Below are positions 45,061 to 54,344 of a stretch of 64,000 bases of DNA, one piece after another. Where the stretch lies: NCBI RefSeq assembly GCF_007752345.1, contig NZ_CP036299.1, positions 4,374,001-4,438,000 on the forward strand. Direction: 5' to 3'. Source of the stretch: Planctopirus ephydatiae. GTDB lineage: Bacteria; Planctomycetota; Planctomycetia; Planctomycetales; Planctomycetaceae. Numbering within the stretch: position 1 is the first letter of the stretch; each line of letters begins with the position of its first letter. A program made the position numbers and the translations under genes. Below the pieces are notes generated by a model that ran no database searches, was not told the origin of the DNA, and saw only the letters and a program-made list of their open reading frames with translations.

Positions 45061-45957
45061 ATGCTTTCTCCACTCAATACGCCGTTGGTCCCTATCTCTC
45101 TGGATGGTGGTTCGCCAATCTACGCGAAGCTGGAATACCTTCAGCCCTCTGGTTCAACAAAAGATCGCTTGTCGTTCTTCATTCTTGGTAAAGCGATTCG
45201 AAACGGCACATTAAAGCGTGGCCAATCGGTGATCGAAGCGTCGAGTGGTTCGACAAGCATTTCTTTAGCGATGGTTTGCGCTCACCTGGGGCTTAAGTTT
45301 ATCGCCGTCATGCCGGAAGGCGTCAGCCAGGAGCGCATCAAGAGCATTACGGCCTATGGTGCGCAGGTGGTCTTAACCCCCGCAAGTGAAGGCATTCTGG
45401 GTTCACTCTCCATGTGCCGGAAGCTGGCTGTCGAGCATGAGGGATTTCTGCCCCGGCAGTTTGAGAACCTCGACAATGCGCGGGCTCATCAGACGCAGAC
45501 TGCTCAAGAAATTGCCCATGAGCTGGGGACGCAGTGCATTGATGCGTTCGTTTCGGGGGTTGGCACTGGAGGCACGCTGGTCGGCAACTATTGGGGTCTG
45601 CGGGATTTTGGCTGTCCTGTATCGGCAGTGCTGGCCAAGCCTGTGAGCCGCCAATTGATCTCCGATGTCGAGTGCTGCAGCTTTTCAGGGAAGATTCCCG
45701 GCGTAGTCGATGGGTTATCCACGATCTATCGCGAAGCGAAAATCGACCATCTGATCGAAATCGAAGTCGATGACGCCCTGGCGATCGATACCACCAAGAA
45801 GCTCATGAAAAAAGGCTTTCCCGTCGGCCCGAGTTCCGGTCTCAACTTTGCGGCTGGCGAGATCTTGCGCGAGAAACATCCACATTTGAAAACCATCGTC
45901 ACGATCTTCCCGGATCGCATGGACCGCTACTTCAGCACCCCGCTCTTTGCCCAGTGA
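45061..45957 (+). CDS. PLP-dependent cysteine synthase/beta-synthase family enzyme
   Basis: 298 aa, fold type II PLP enzyme. The cofactor lysine is K34 in LQPSGSTKDRLS; the substrate loop is SSGSTSISLAM; the phosphate cradle is GVGTGGTLVG; and the late PVGPSSGLNFAAG binds the pyridine ring. It resembles cysteine synthase (CysK/CysM) and cystathionine beta-synthase cores, where O-acetylserine or a similar donor reacts with sulfide. Residue-level substrate prediction is not possible here. Monocistronic by layout. Confidence 0.87.
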   Translation: MLSPLNTPLVPISLDGGSPIYAKLEYLQPSGSTKDRLSFFILGKAIRNGTLKRGQSVIEASSGSTSISLAMVCAHLGLKFIAVMPEGVSQERIKSITAYGAQVVLTPASEGILGSLSMCRKLAVEHEGFLPRQFENLDNARAHQTQTAQEIAHELGTQCIDAFVSGVGTGGTLVGNYWGLRDFGCPVSAVLAKPVSRQLISDVECCSFSGKIPGVVDGLSTIYREAKIDHLIEIEVDDALAIDTTKKLMKKGFPVGPSSGLNFAAGEILREKHPHLKTIVTIFPDRMDRYFSTPLFAQ

Positions 45958-46121
45958 TACAGGCATGCGAGATCAATCAGCCCTGCTTTGATAACAGGTC
46001 GTAAAACTGATTCACTTCGCCGGATCTTCAAGGCAGCCAGATAGCACTGGACGAGTGCACCTCTGGAACGGATCAGATTCGCGCTGGAGCAAGGGAATCG
46101 TGCGTTTGGTAATCGAGTGGT

Positions 46122-46823
46122 TCAGTGAGCCGGCGATGAAGACTTTCGATTTGTTTCCTTCTCTCTTGCGGGCGCCGTTGGAAGTGATTGTTCTTCGCTC
46201 TTCGCCGAAATGCGGCGAAACTTGACTGGCTTACTGTGAAACACAGTTTGGTGATGTTGTTTGAGAAACTCCTGAACCCGTGATGTGGACTCGGTGATAA
46301 CTATGTTCGGAACCAAGTCACTCGGCTTGTGCTTGAGATGCGCCATCATGGTTTGAGCCAAGAGCTTCTCTAGCGCCAAGTCGTCGATTGTGAAGACATG
46401 TAGTACATCGTCATGCAGTTCGAATTTGGCAAACGTATAAGTGACAACGCCTTCCAGGAAAGACGGGCCTCCGGTGATCGACTCTGATCGTCGCACCTGC
46501 AGAAATCGTTGCTCGCCGAGTTTCCCAATAGCCGCTTCGAATTCAGTCGGTAATGATTCTTCTCCATTTTGTACACTCCTCGCTCGACTCCGTTCATCTT
46601 CTTTGAGATTCAGAAGAGTCATGTTGTATCGCCCATTTCTATCGTAGCCTGCAAGAGTGAATTCATACTGCAGATTCTGTTCATCTGTGATATCGATTTG
46701 GCGCCATGTTCCATTGAGATCAGTATCATGAACCAGGTCAGTATCCGTTAAAATTGGATGTACCGATGAAGAACAACCAACGATTGCTAGACACAAAATA
46801 CCAAGTAAGTGTAGGTGTCTCAT
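46122..46823 (-). CDS. Putative lipoprotein of unknown function
   Basis: 233 aa. A short lipoprotein signal (LLGILCLAIVGC|SSS) places the lipidated Cys at position 17. The mature part starts with a beta-rich region including LNGTWRQIDITDEQ and TLAGYDRNGRYNMTLLN, resembling small lipocalin-like barrels, though no family can be named. The last 40 residues are basic and Ser-rich. Base composition is a little more A/T-rich than that of the neighbours. Confidence 0.7.
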   Translation of the reverse strand: MRHLHLLGILCLAIVGCSSSVHPILTDTDLVHDTDLNGTWRQIDITDEQNLQYEFTLAGYDRNGRYNMTLLNLKEDERSRARSVQNGEESLPTEFEAAIGKLGEQRFLQVRRSESITGGPSFLEGVVTYTFAKFELHDDVLHVFTIDDLALEKLLAQTMMAHLKHKPSDLVPNIVITESTSRVQEFLKQHHQTVFHSKPVKFRRISAKSEEQSLPTAPAREKETNRKSSSPAH

Positions 46824-47103
46824 ATTGGCCCCAATCGTGTTTAGACTTTAGGCTTTGACGATTCACTTTGAACTGAACAGGCTAAATATGCTCATAACCA
46901 GGCTGCCGCTGTTGATGCTTTAAGTGATGGTCATATATTGCTTCCAGCGATGCTCAGGGTGAGCGTGCCGGATTGCTGCTTGATCAAGATCCTTGAATGA
47001 CCAGAAGCACACTTGCAGCAGGTGATTAACGTCCCTGAATGGTTCGAGTTCTTCAGGCGTATCGCGAATTGGCAATGAGTGACTGAGAGGTCATACCGGC
47101 ACT

Positions 47104-48504
47104 CTATTGAAGTTGCGGGGGGCCTGGAATCACTTTTGATTGGTGAGCCTTCACAGCTTCCTGAATACGAGTGAGAACCTCGGGATGTGTGGCGGCAACA
47201 TTGCGTTTCTCAGAGGGATCGCGACCGAGATGAAAGAGCAGTTCTGGTTCATGCTGTTCGGGTTTTGAGCCTCCATAACCTGTTTGAGTCTGGAAATGAG
47301 CCTTCCATTCACCCAGGCGGCAGGCAAAAAGTTGATTGCCTCGATAATAAAAGAACGGTCGCTCCGGCAGAGGTTTGGATTCGAAAAGCAATGGCGCGAG
47401 ATCGACTCCATCGAACACAACATCCTTCGGGAGTGATGCACCGGCCAGGGCCAGAGCCGTGGGAAACACATCCATTGCACTGGCGAGCTGACTGGTCACG
47501 CCGGGCTTGATCCGGCTTGGCATCCAGGCAATCCCGGGCACACGCATGCCGCCTTCCCAGGTGCTCCCTTTGCCATCCTTGAGCAGACCGGCACTGCCGC
47601 CTTGATCGCCCATGATGAGCCAGGGGCCGTTATCGCTAGAGATGAAAACAAGCGTATTCTCAGCGATACCTTCCCGCCGCAAGGCTTCAAGGACCTGCCC
47701 CACACTCCAATCCAACTCTTCGACAGCGTCACCATAGATACCCGCACGGCTCTTACCCTTGAAATCCTGCGAGGCAAACATGGGCACATGCGGAAAGGTG
47801 TGCGGCATATAGAGGAAGAAAGGAACGTTCTTCTTCTCGGTGATGAACTTGACGGCTTCTTCGGTATAACGTCGCGTCAATGTGGTCTGGTTTGCAGGCT
47901 GTTCAATAACCTCGCCATTACGCAACAGCGCCACATTCCAGCCGTCGAGCGGAGGATTGGGCGAACCAGTCGCTCCTTTGGGCAAATCAGCCCGAGCATC
48001 CATGTCATTGGAGTATGGCAGGCCAAAGCTTTGCTCGAACCCCTGATCCAGCGGACGTGATCCCGGGTGAATGCCGAGATGCCACTTGCCAATGTGCGCG
48101 GTGGCATAGCCCTTTTCCTTGAGTGCTTCCGCAATAGTGATCTCCGCCGGGGGCAACCCTCCCTTGGAGTTCGGAAACAGCACGCGGCGAGCCCCGCACA
48201 TGCCACTGCGAATCGGCAGTCTTCCAGTGAGCAAAGCCGCCCGGCTGGGAGTACACACCTCGGCGGCAGAATAGAAATCTGTAAACCGTAATCCCTCCGC
48301 AGCCATCTGGTCGAGGTGCGGCGTGCGAATTGTCGGCGACCCATAACAGCCGAGATCACCGTAGCCGAGATCATCGGCAAAGATCACCACGATGTTGGGC
48401 TTCGTGGAATCTGCGGCGAGGGAAGAACCGCAGAGAACGCAAAAACTCAGCAGGAACAACGTGAGACGGGATGTGGCCGATGTAAGGTGATGAGCGGGTG
48501 ACAT
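47104..48504 (-). CDS. Secreted sulfatase, formylglycine type
   Basis: 466 aa with signal peptide (LTLFLLSFCVLCGSSLAA). The metal site opens with NIVVIFADDLGYGDLGCYG (D44, D45). The formylglycine site is C84-T-P-S-R-A-A-L-L-T-G, so it is a type I sulfatase needing the formylglycine-generating enzyme. Later blocks include GKWHLG and SSDNGPW, as in arylsulfatases and polysaccharide sulfatases. Planctomycetes carry many such enzymes for sulfated algal polymers. No partner maturase or glycosidase lies in the same transcript. Confidence 0.93.
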   Translation of the reverse strand: MSPAHHLTSATSRLTLFLLSFCVLCGSSLAADSTKPNIVVIFADDLGYGDLGCYGSPTIRTPHLDQMAAEGLRFTDFYSAAEVCTPSRAALLTGRLPIRSGMCGARRVLFPNSKGGLPPAEITIAEALKEKGYATAHIGKWHLGIHPGSRPLDQGFEQSFGLPYSNDMDARADLPKGATGSPNPPLDGWNVALLRNGEVIEQPANQTTLTRRYTEEAVKFITEKKNVPFFLYMPHTFPHVPMFASQDFKGKSRAGIYGDAVEELDWSVGQVLEALRREGIAENTLVFISSDNGPWLIMGDQGGSAGLLKDGKGSTWEGGMRVPGIAWMPSRIKPGVTSQLASAMDVFPTALALAGASLPKDVVFDGVDLAPLLFESKPLPERPFFYYRGNQLFACRLGEWKAHFQTQTGYGGSKPEQHEPELLFHLGRDPSEKRNVAATHPEVLTRIQEAVKAHQSKVIPGPPQLQ

Positions 48505-48869
48505 GTAATGCCTTTCGCGGAGTTACGCTGGCAATTTCCTGGTTTCGGCCCATTCACAGTCACAGTGAGCGGACTCGATACCGAAATCGATGCAATGACT
48601 GGAAGCCCAGATTCTACTGGCTCCACTCGGAAGATTTCATCGCCAGTTCCCGGTGGCGTTCGAAAACAGGGCAAGGCTACCTGACTTTTCGCGCAGCGAG
48701 CAGGATCCGGACGAGAGCGACACTTCTTGTCTGTGGTCTGATCTGTTTATCCTACCCGGGTAGATGGCAAAACATACCCGAAGCCCTGCGACGTCATAGG
48801 CACCACACTCAGCAGCGACGTGCCCGCTCTATCGAATGTACATCCTGGCTCGGCGTTGGGGGCCACAAA
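48505..48869. other. Intergenic region upstream of the sulfatase gene
   Basis: About 365 bp. ORFs here are short and unlike proteins. It would contain the sulfatase promoter. No repeat or hairpin of note was found. Confidence 0.4.
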
Positions 48870-49131
48870 TCAATGAAGCTGGACTTCACGCCAGATGAGG
48901 AGTGCAACGACTGCCCATCCCACCGCCACACCGCAGGCCACACCTTGCGTCAAGCCCTGACCGATACCCACGGCCCTGGGTCGAAACAGGGCTCGTTGCT
49001 ACCGCGAAATACACTCCGATAGTGTCCTGGTAAACAGGTCCCAATCGCCCAGCCGATACCCGCCCGACTCCTGCGAACAACACGGTACCGGCCGAGACTG
49101 TGACGCCAGAAACAATAGCAGTTCGAATCAC
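48870..49131 (-). pseudogene. Frameshifted small membrane protein
   Basis: From GTG 49131 one frame reads IRTAIVSGVTVSAG, then FAGVGRVSAGRLGPVYQDTIGVYFAVATSP, all plausible protein, and then turns into Cys/Arg-rich nonsense. Another frame downstream gives VGIGQGLTQGVACGV and AVGWAVVALLIWREVQLH before TGA at 48870-48872, again plausible. The join falls near the G/C-rich stretch at 48967-48976. One single-base insertion or deletion would restore a protein of about 87 aa with two membrane segments. Either a decayed gene or a sequence error. Confidence 0.5.
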
Positions 49132-49246
49132 CGGAAACCCTCCGCCTAACGACCACGATTATCAGCCTAACAATAGTTTTTCATGGTCAAAAGGCCCGGA
49201 TTCCACGACATGGGTGCATCGCTTGGGTGATACGGTTGCTCCAAGT

Positions 49247-50335
49247 TTATTGGAAGAGTTGGCAGACAAGGCTGCGTGTTCCATCGGGACGGACGAGCCA
49301 GAATCCTTTGTAGTCTGCGTTCACTTTTGGAGGCGTGGTGGTTGGTTCATTGCAGTAAAGCTGCCAGTACACTGCATACGGGCAACCAAACCGCCGAGCC
49401 TCAGCGAGCAAGGCAGAGGTTCGATCATAAGCTTGCTGTGGTGTGCACTCTGATTCGGGCATGCCGAACTCGCCCACATAGACACCATGTTCGCCGAATG
49501 GTTCTGTCGAACGTTTGTGCTTCGCGATGAATGCCAATGCCTCGGCGAAGTGCGCCGGAGAATTTTTCGTGTCCCACGCTGAATACGACACCAAATCCAC
49601 AGGCACATGCGGCAAGACGTCGGTCGTGACGCTTGGTGCACCCTCTAATTGCGCCTGCCTGACGAGGTTTACCTCGCATGCATGGTAGACCCGTGCGTCT
49701 CCGGACGCGAACTCGGCCCGAGCGAGCGCGATGCCCCGCTGCCGCGCCGCTAGCCAGCGAATCATCGCAGCAGTCGCCGCAGGCGATGGTTTGATTGAAG
49801 GGTCAAAGCTGCCGCGTAGCGCCCAATCGCCCTCCCAGTTTTGAATGATGAATGTCTTTCCTGTTTTTGCATGAGTACGAAGCAAATGGCGGGTCAAGGT
49901 GGCGAAGCATTTCTCCTCCGCCAGCTCATCCTCGGACGAGAAGCTTTCTCGCCAGTAACCTGCGGCGCGGCCCGGGCGAAACGCTGTTAAGATAAAAGTA
50001 TCGAAATCTCTAGCGAACAGGTCGCGGTAGTAAGGAGTGTCGGCTAGCGATTCCAGCGTCGCCACGCTTGGCCACTGCGAGTGAAAAGGATAAAGCTTTG
50101 GCGATGGGTTATCGGTATCTAGACTCAGACTCACCTTGATGCACCGTGCGCCGATGGCGTGTGCTGTCGCTGCTCCTTCGTTGAGATAGTCGGTCTCGGA
50201 AAAAGAATACAACCCACCAATATGCGCCACGCCCAGTTGAGTCCGCGAGGCGGGTCGTGATGCTTGAGCGAAGGCGAACATCGGCACGCTGAAGAGTAAT
50301 CCGATACAAAGTCTTCTTCGTATTGTGATGGTCAT
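49247..50335 (-). CDS. Secreted glycosidase-like TIM-barrel protein (unassigned)
   Basis: 362 aa from ATG 50335; signal peptide RLCIGLLFSVPMFAFAQA. The body alternates strands and helices as in a TIM barrel. Two Glu positions look catalytic: IIQNWEGDW in the middle, where clan GH-A enzymes carry the acid/base as NE-type strands, and YVGEFGMPE late, similar to the nucleophile strand of GH5-like enzymes. Family not identified, so hydrolase activity is inferred from these two motifs only. The gene stands alone, with spacers on both sides. Confidence 0.7.
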   Translation of the reverse strand: MTITIRRRLCIGLLFSVPMFAFAQASRPASRTQLGVAHIGGLYSFSETDYLNEGAATAHAIGARCIKVSLSLDTDNPSPKLYPFHSQWPSVATLESLADTPYYRDLFARDFDTFILTAFRPGRAAGYWRESFSSEDELAEEKCFATLTRHLLRTHAKTGKTFIIQNWEGDWALRGSFDPSIKPSPAATAAMIRWLAARQRGIALARAEFASGDARVYHACEVNLVRQAQLEGAPSVTTDVLPHVPVDLVSYSAWDTKNSPAHFAEALAFIAKHKRSTEPFGEHGVYVGEFGMPESECTPQQAYDRTSALLAEARRFGCPYAVYWQLYCNEPTTTPPKVNADYKGFWLVRPDGTRSLVCQLFQ

Positions 50336-50462
50336 CTCCGTATTCCGAAATAGTGCTGTCAATACAGTACGAGCCTAAAGCTATGAATCACCTGCCCCGA
50401 ATCAGCACTCGTTCCAACTCATAATACACAGCGGGTCCGACCTAGGTACAACGCGTGGTTCG

Positions 50463-50789
50463 TCAGGATTCTTCCGGAGTCAGTTCCGTTGTCGCTTCAT
50501 TAAGACTTGGCCAATCCGGGTGATCTCCATGCCTTTCCAATAAACATTGAATGTTCCATAAGCATTGTTGTTCCGCCGAGTTCTGTATCGTCAATGTATT
50601 CGATTCTGAGAATCGACGCAAAATTGCATCGAGCAAGACTGCCTCGGCCGGTGTCATGTCAATCGTCACGACATCAGGCTCTTGCTCAATCGATGAGTTC
50701 GTGGATGATCGCAAGAGGAATGCCCAACCTCGAACCATTTCACATGCGGCTTCAGTGTCACCGTGTATTGAAAGCATGTTCGTCTCCAA
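50463..50789 (-). CDS. Small protein of unknown function
   Basis: 108 aa (or 104 from a second Met). Mixed composition with helices (AEAVLLDAILRRFSE, CLWNIQCLLERHGD) and no signal peptide or membrane segment. The reading frame looks coding by amino-acid composition, and no longer overlapping frame competes with it. No family recognised. It lies in the accessory-looking stretch. Confidence 0.55.
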   Translation of the reverse strand: METNMLSIHGDTEAACEMVRGWAFLLRSSTNSSIEQEPDVVTIDMTPAEAVLLDAILRRFSESNTLTIQNSAEQQCLWNIQCLLERHGDHPDWPSLNEATTELTPEES

Positions 50790-51056
50790 GCGAGCGACAC
50801 ATCGCCGTATCTCCTCTAAAAAACAATCCCCGTAATGCCGAACGACGAAATGTTCCCATTCAATTGCATCAGTTTTTTTCTCGGCGTATCGATCAAGTCA
50901 GTCGGCGAATGCCTATCGGGTGATGATCGCGAAAGAGACATAGTCTGTCACAAGGATTTGCCTTCCTGACGAACGACCGAGATTAGCGACCGCAGCGCCA
51001 AAGAGCTTTCAGGTTTGAAAATGTAAAATCTCACGCCGGGCAGATGCAGTCCGTGA

Positions 51057-51437
51057 TTAAGGGGCATGATCAACACACCCAGCGGTCCATGCAACGTTAA
51101 AAGCCTCCCATGATGGATATCCAATCGTATACGGAAACTCTGGTCCCTCCTCAACTCTCCAGGTTAGATGCACGAAAGCCACAGGCATATCGGGACGATC
51201 CGTCGCAAAAATGAATGCATCTGGATGCTCAAGACTTCGCGCCACAGCCTGGCAATTGACTCGATAGAGCGGGTGTGACGGACAAACCTCATGCTGCAAC
51301 TCAGCTTCGAAAGTGAACTTCTTGGGATCTGGCTCGTAGGGTTGCGAACCGAGAACCTCTTGGGAAGATTCCGACGAGTTGATTAAGCGCCATGGTTTGG
51401 GCCAATTAAATTTTTCTGGGGGAGCAGGAGAGGACAT
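51057..51437 (-). CDS. Small protein of unknown function
   Basis: 126 aa. Soluble, Pro- and Trp-rich at the start (KFNWPKPWRL), with a central CPSHPLYRVNCQAVARSLEHPDAFIF in which the two Cys are 10 residues apart, and a C-terminal PYTIGYPSWEAFNVAW. Composition is convincing for a real protein, and the pattern suggests a compact alpha/beta fold of the kind seen in small uncharacterised proteins in planctomycete genomes. No function can be given. It is followed by about 270 bp without a recognisable gene. Confidence 0.6.
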   Translation of the reverse strand: MSSPAPPEKFNWPKPWRLINSSESSQEVLGSQPYEPDPKKFTFEAELQHEVCPSHPLYRVNCQAVARSLEHPDAFIFATDRPDMPVAFVHLTWRVEEGPEFPYTIGYPSWEAFNVAWTAGCVDHAP

Positions 51438-51650
51438 GGGTGTTTCGTGCTATGCTTAGGGTTCAGAGTAGGTATGTCGGGTTGGTATCTGAATACATCC
51501 CAAGAAACCTGAGAGCATGTTTGGTCGGAACCTATAGCGTAATACGAAAATCGGTATAACAGTCAGTGAATTGTAACCAGAAAAGGAAGAGGTGCGAATA
51601 GCACGCAAAACCTGTAGTTCTGCTATCGGAGGGCAAGAAGCGCTAAGAAT

Positions 51651-51680
51651 TGGTGCATTCCGTCGGAACTTCAGGTCACC
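51651..51680. repeat. TTCCGT repeat (family C, copy 2)
   Basis: TGGTGCATTCCGTCGG followed by AACTTCAGGTCACC. It aligns with the copies at 33529 and 60435. TGGTG at the left and CACCA at the right are inverted, and TTCCG/CGGAA is an inner palindrome. It lies in the 314-bp spacer 3' of the carotenoid operon. Confidence 0.6.
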
Positions 51681-51709
51681 ATACACAAAGCTGATCAAGA
51701 TAAGGTAGA

Positions 51710-51753
51710 AGACCCTCACCTGCGCTTTCCCACGCAGACGTGGGTGAGGGTCT
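51710..51753. repeat. ACCCTC/GAGGGT hairpin at the end of the carotenoid operon (family B, copy 2)
   Basis: AGACCCTCAC pairs with GTGAGGGTCT, and inside it TGCG (51721-51724) pairs with CGCA (51733-51736). It overlaps the stop codon of the acyltransferase gene (51752-51754), the last gene of the operon, so it may double as its terminator. Its outer arms match the hairpin at 950-1001. Confidence 0.65.
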
Positions 51754-52537
51754 AATTGCTGACTGGGGGCATGCGTTTCCAGCTCAGTTTGAGTGATCGC
51801 CACCAGCCGTAAATGCTCGACATCCCCTCACCGCCATCAATGAGTGTCTCAAAGAGATCAGGATTTCGCTGCATGGCGGCTACCTGAAGTTCATCCTGAG
51901 CTGTCGTCAACAGCTGCGACAATTCTAGCTGGCAGGTAGAACGGTCTCTCGAGAGGCTTGCAATTTCGCGAGTGGTTCCCAGGTGCACCAGCACTTCAGG
52001 AAGTCGCTCATCCCAGAAGACATACTCAATGGCAATTGGCTGCACGACGCCGCTGGTCAATCGTGAGAGCACTTGTGGCAAGCCCGCCATCAGCTCGGCA
52101 GGCCGCTCGCGGGCATCGGCAAAGCGGCCTTGCGGAGTCATCCATAAAGCGTTGGCCGGGCTGCTGGTAATCGCCTGTGCCATTTTGAGGAACTGGACAG
52201 CTCCCCGCGGCGTACCACGATCCACGCCAAAGAACCCGATTTTCTCGAAGAACTTGTAGCTTTCGAGAGCTTCCCGATCCATGGCTCCGTAATGATTTCG
52301 ATTGGGCCAGAACTCTTTGGCAATCAACAGACCCACCAGAGGATCCCACCACGAAGCATGATTCATATAGGAGACGAGAGGGACATCCGGTCCTGCCCGC
52401 TGGGCATCTGATTTCAGCAGCCGCATCGCGCGAAAGTGCCGGGCGAGGTATTTTCGCGAATACCAGGCAAACCAGTCGAACCACTGCCTGTTGATTCGTG
52501 GAAGTTGTTCGGGGGATGTCTGATTCGGGCCCGTCAC
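51752..52537 (-). CDS. PlsC-type acyltransferase of the carotenoid operon
   Basis: 261 aa. HX4D motif H60-ASWW-D65 (YMNHASWWDPLVGLL), then GFFGVDRGTPRGAVQFL and MTPQGRFADARERP, matching blocks I-III of the lysophospholipid acyltransferase family. One weak membrane-associating region near the N-terminus. In C30 xanthophyll clusters such enzymes are thought to esterify the carotenoid acid or its sugar with a fatty acid; that role is inferred from being the last of four same-strand genes. It starts 80 bp after the desaturase-like gene. Confidence 0.82.
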   Translation of the reverse strand: MTGPNQTSPEQLPRINRQWFDWFAWYSRKYLARHFRAMRLLKSDAQRAGPDVPLVSYMNHASWWDPLVGLLIAKEFWPNRNHYGAMDREALESYKFFEKIGFFGVDRGTPRGAVQFLKMAQAITSSPANALWMTPQGRFADARERPAELMAGLPQVLSRLTSGVVQPIAIEYVFWDERLPEVLVHLGTTREIASLSRDRSTCQLELSQLLTTAQDELQVAAMQRNPDLFETLIDGGEGMSSIYGWWRSLKLSWKRMPPVSN

Positions 52538-52617
52538 CTGTCAGTTCTCACGTTAAGGCTGAAAGATGCACATTCAATGGCAGTGAAGCGAACTTGTCTT
52601 TCTGATCATGAAGTCGG

Positions 52618-54174
52618 CTATCGCCCTGCCGAAACCAAGTCCCGGCGGACAGGTTCTACGACATGATCCTGATCGAGCGAATCAGCCGCAATCCAACCCG
52701 ACATCATGACCATGGGCATGCCGGGGCCGGGATGGACACTGCCACCCGCCATGTACAGGCCCTTGACGGCGGCATATCGATTAGCCGGCTTAAACGCTCC
52801 CATGTATTTCCCATGACTGGCCAGTCCGTAGATCGCCCCTTTCAAAACACGATACCGGTCTTGAATGCTCTGTGGAGTCAGGGCGGATTCATAGACAATG
52901 CGGTCTTCAATATCAGTGAGTCCGGCTGAGCGTTTGAGCTTATCGAGAATCACCTGTCGATACTCAGGGAGCATTTTGTTCCAATCCTGCCCGGATCTCA
53001 GATAAGGAGTGTGGACCAGTATGTAAAGAGCCTCTCCACCGGCTGGAGCGACGGCGGGCTCAGTGACAGCAGGTGCGCAGATGTAACATGTCGGATCTGG
53101 CGCAGGAACTCCCAGGTTATAGATCGCATCGAACTCTTCGTGAGGATCTCGCGAGAAAACAAAATTGTGATGCAATAGCTGAGGATATCGCTCTTTCAGA
53201 CCCAGATAGAGCACCACACCTGAGCAGGCCGGTTCGTACTTGCGTTCACTCAAAAATCTGGTGCGATCGGTGGGCTCCAGCAGTTCCTCATGCATGCGCA
53301 CGCAATCGGCATTTGAAACGACGGCGTCACAGGCAAATGTACGACCAGCGCGAGTTGTAACCCCCGTGACTTTGCCGGCTGATTTCTGGATCTTTTCAAT
53401 CGGTTCCCCTTCGTAGAACACCACACCCAGATCGGTGGCCAGCTTCCTGAGAGCAACCGGGACAGCCCGAGTTCCGCCCATCGGATACCAGATCCCTTCC
53501 TGCGTCTGCATGTGGGCGATGCCGCACAAGACTGCTGGTGAAGCATCGGGGGATGAACCCACATACTGCGTGAAATGATCCACCAGTTGCGAAACGCGGG
53601 CATCAGGAATGAACGATCTCACGGTTCCTGCGACCGAACTCCCCATGCGGAGTGTGAGCATGTCCTTCAGCCCCCGGAAGTCCATCAACTCACCAGCGCG
53701 GAACATATCTTTGATCGAGCCAACCGACCGCCAGAAAAAGACACGATTGCTGAGATCGTGCAGTTGAGCCGAGTATTGCAGAAACTTGCGATAGCCATGT
53801 CCTGCAGCTGGATTCTCCGAAAAGTCGTTGATCCGGCGGTACATCTCATCCACGTTGGCCACCAGATCGAGAATATCGCCATCATCAAAAATGCAGCGCC
53901 ATTGGGGATCGAGCGGCACCATTTCGAGATAGTCTTCGAGTGGTCGCCCAGCCTCAGCGAAAATTCTCTTGAGGACAGAAGGAAGCGTTAAAATTGTCGG
54001 GCCCATGTCAAACCGGAAGCCCGCTTCATTCAGCACAGCGGCCTTACCACCAGACCACTCATTCTGTTCGAAGACCGCGACCTGGTAACCTCGCGCAGCC
54101 AATGTACAGGCTGCTGCCAATCCACCAAGACCAGCCCCGACGACTGCAACCTGCTGCGTTGTTTGATTAATCAT
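52618..54174 (-). CDS. CrtN/CrtP-like carotenoid desaturase or oxygenase
   Basis: 518 aa. The FAD motif VVGAGLGGLAAACTLAARG leads to VFEQNEWSGGKA and GFRFDMGPTILTLPSV, the CrtI/CrtN family opening. The C-terminus (GLYMAGGSVHPGPGMPMVMMSGWIAADSL) is the family's second nucleotide-binding block. In the C30 pathway one paralogue desaturates dehydrosqualene (CrtN) and another oxidises the terminal methyl group (CrtP). This copy, which lies between the aldehyde dehydrogenase and the acyltransferase, is tentatively the oxygenase type. Peripheral membrane protein. Confidence 0.85.
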   Translation of the reverse strand: MINQTTQQVAVVGAGLGGLAAACTLAARGYQVAVFEQNEWSGGKAAVLNEAGFRFDMGPTILTLPSVLKRIFAEAGRPLEDYLEMVPLDPQWRCIFDDGDILDLVANVDEMYRRINDFSENPAAGHGYRKFLQYSAQLHDLSNRVFFWRSVGSIKDMFRAGELMDFRGLKDMLTLRMGSSVAGTVRSFIPDARVSQLVDHFTQYVGSSPDASPAVLCGIAHMQTQEGIWYPMGGTRAVPVALRKLATDLGVVFYEGEPIEKIQKSAGKVTGVTTRAGRTFACDAVVSNADCVRMHEELLEPTDRTRFLSERKYEPACSGVVLYLGLKERYPQLLHHNFVFSRDPHEEFDAIYNLGVPAPDPTCYICAPAVTEPAVAPAGGEALYILVHTPYLRSGQDWNKMLPEYRQVILDKLKRSAGLTDIEDRIVYESALTPQSIQDRYRVLKGAIYGLASHGKYMGAFKPANRYAAVKGLYMAGGSVHPGPGMPMVMMSGWIAADSLDQDHVVEPVRRDLVSAGR

Positions 54175-54344
54175 CTATGGCTCAACTTTTGAAGAGTTCT
54201 TTTCGTTTGCCAGATTATAGCCAGCATCAACACTTTAGAACTGTGATGTTATGAACAACTCTGCGAAAGAATCTGACAAAACCACTGCTTCTTCCCAAAT
54301 ATCCAACGGAGACAACCCACGCAATCTTCCATGGATTGCGGAGT

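Noticed and set aside
48498-49022. 174-residue open frame on the plus strand near the sulfatase start
   Set aside because: Arg/Ser/Thr/His-rich, no start signal, and it overlaps a better minus-strand reading of the same DNA.
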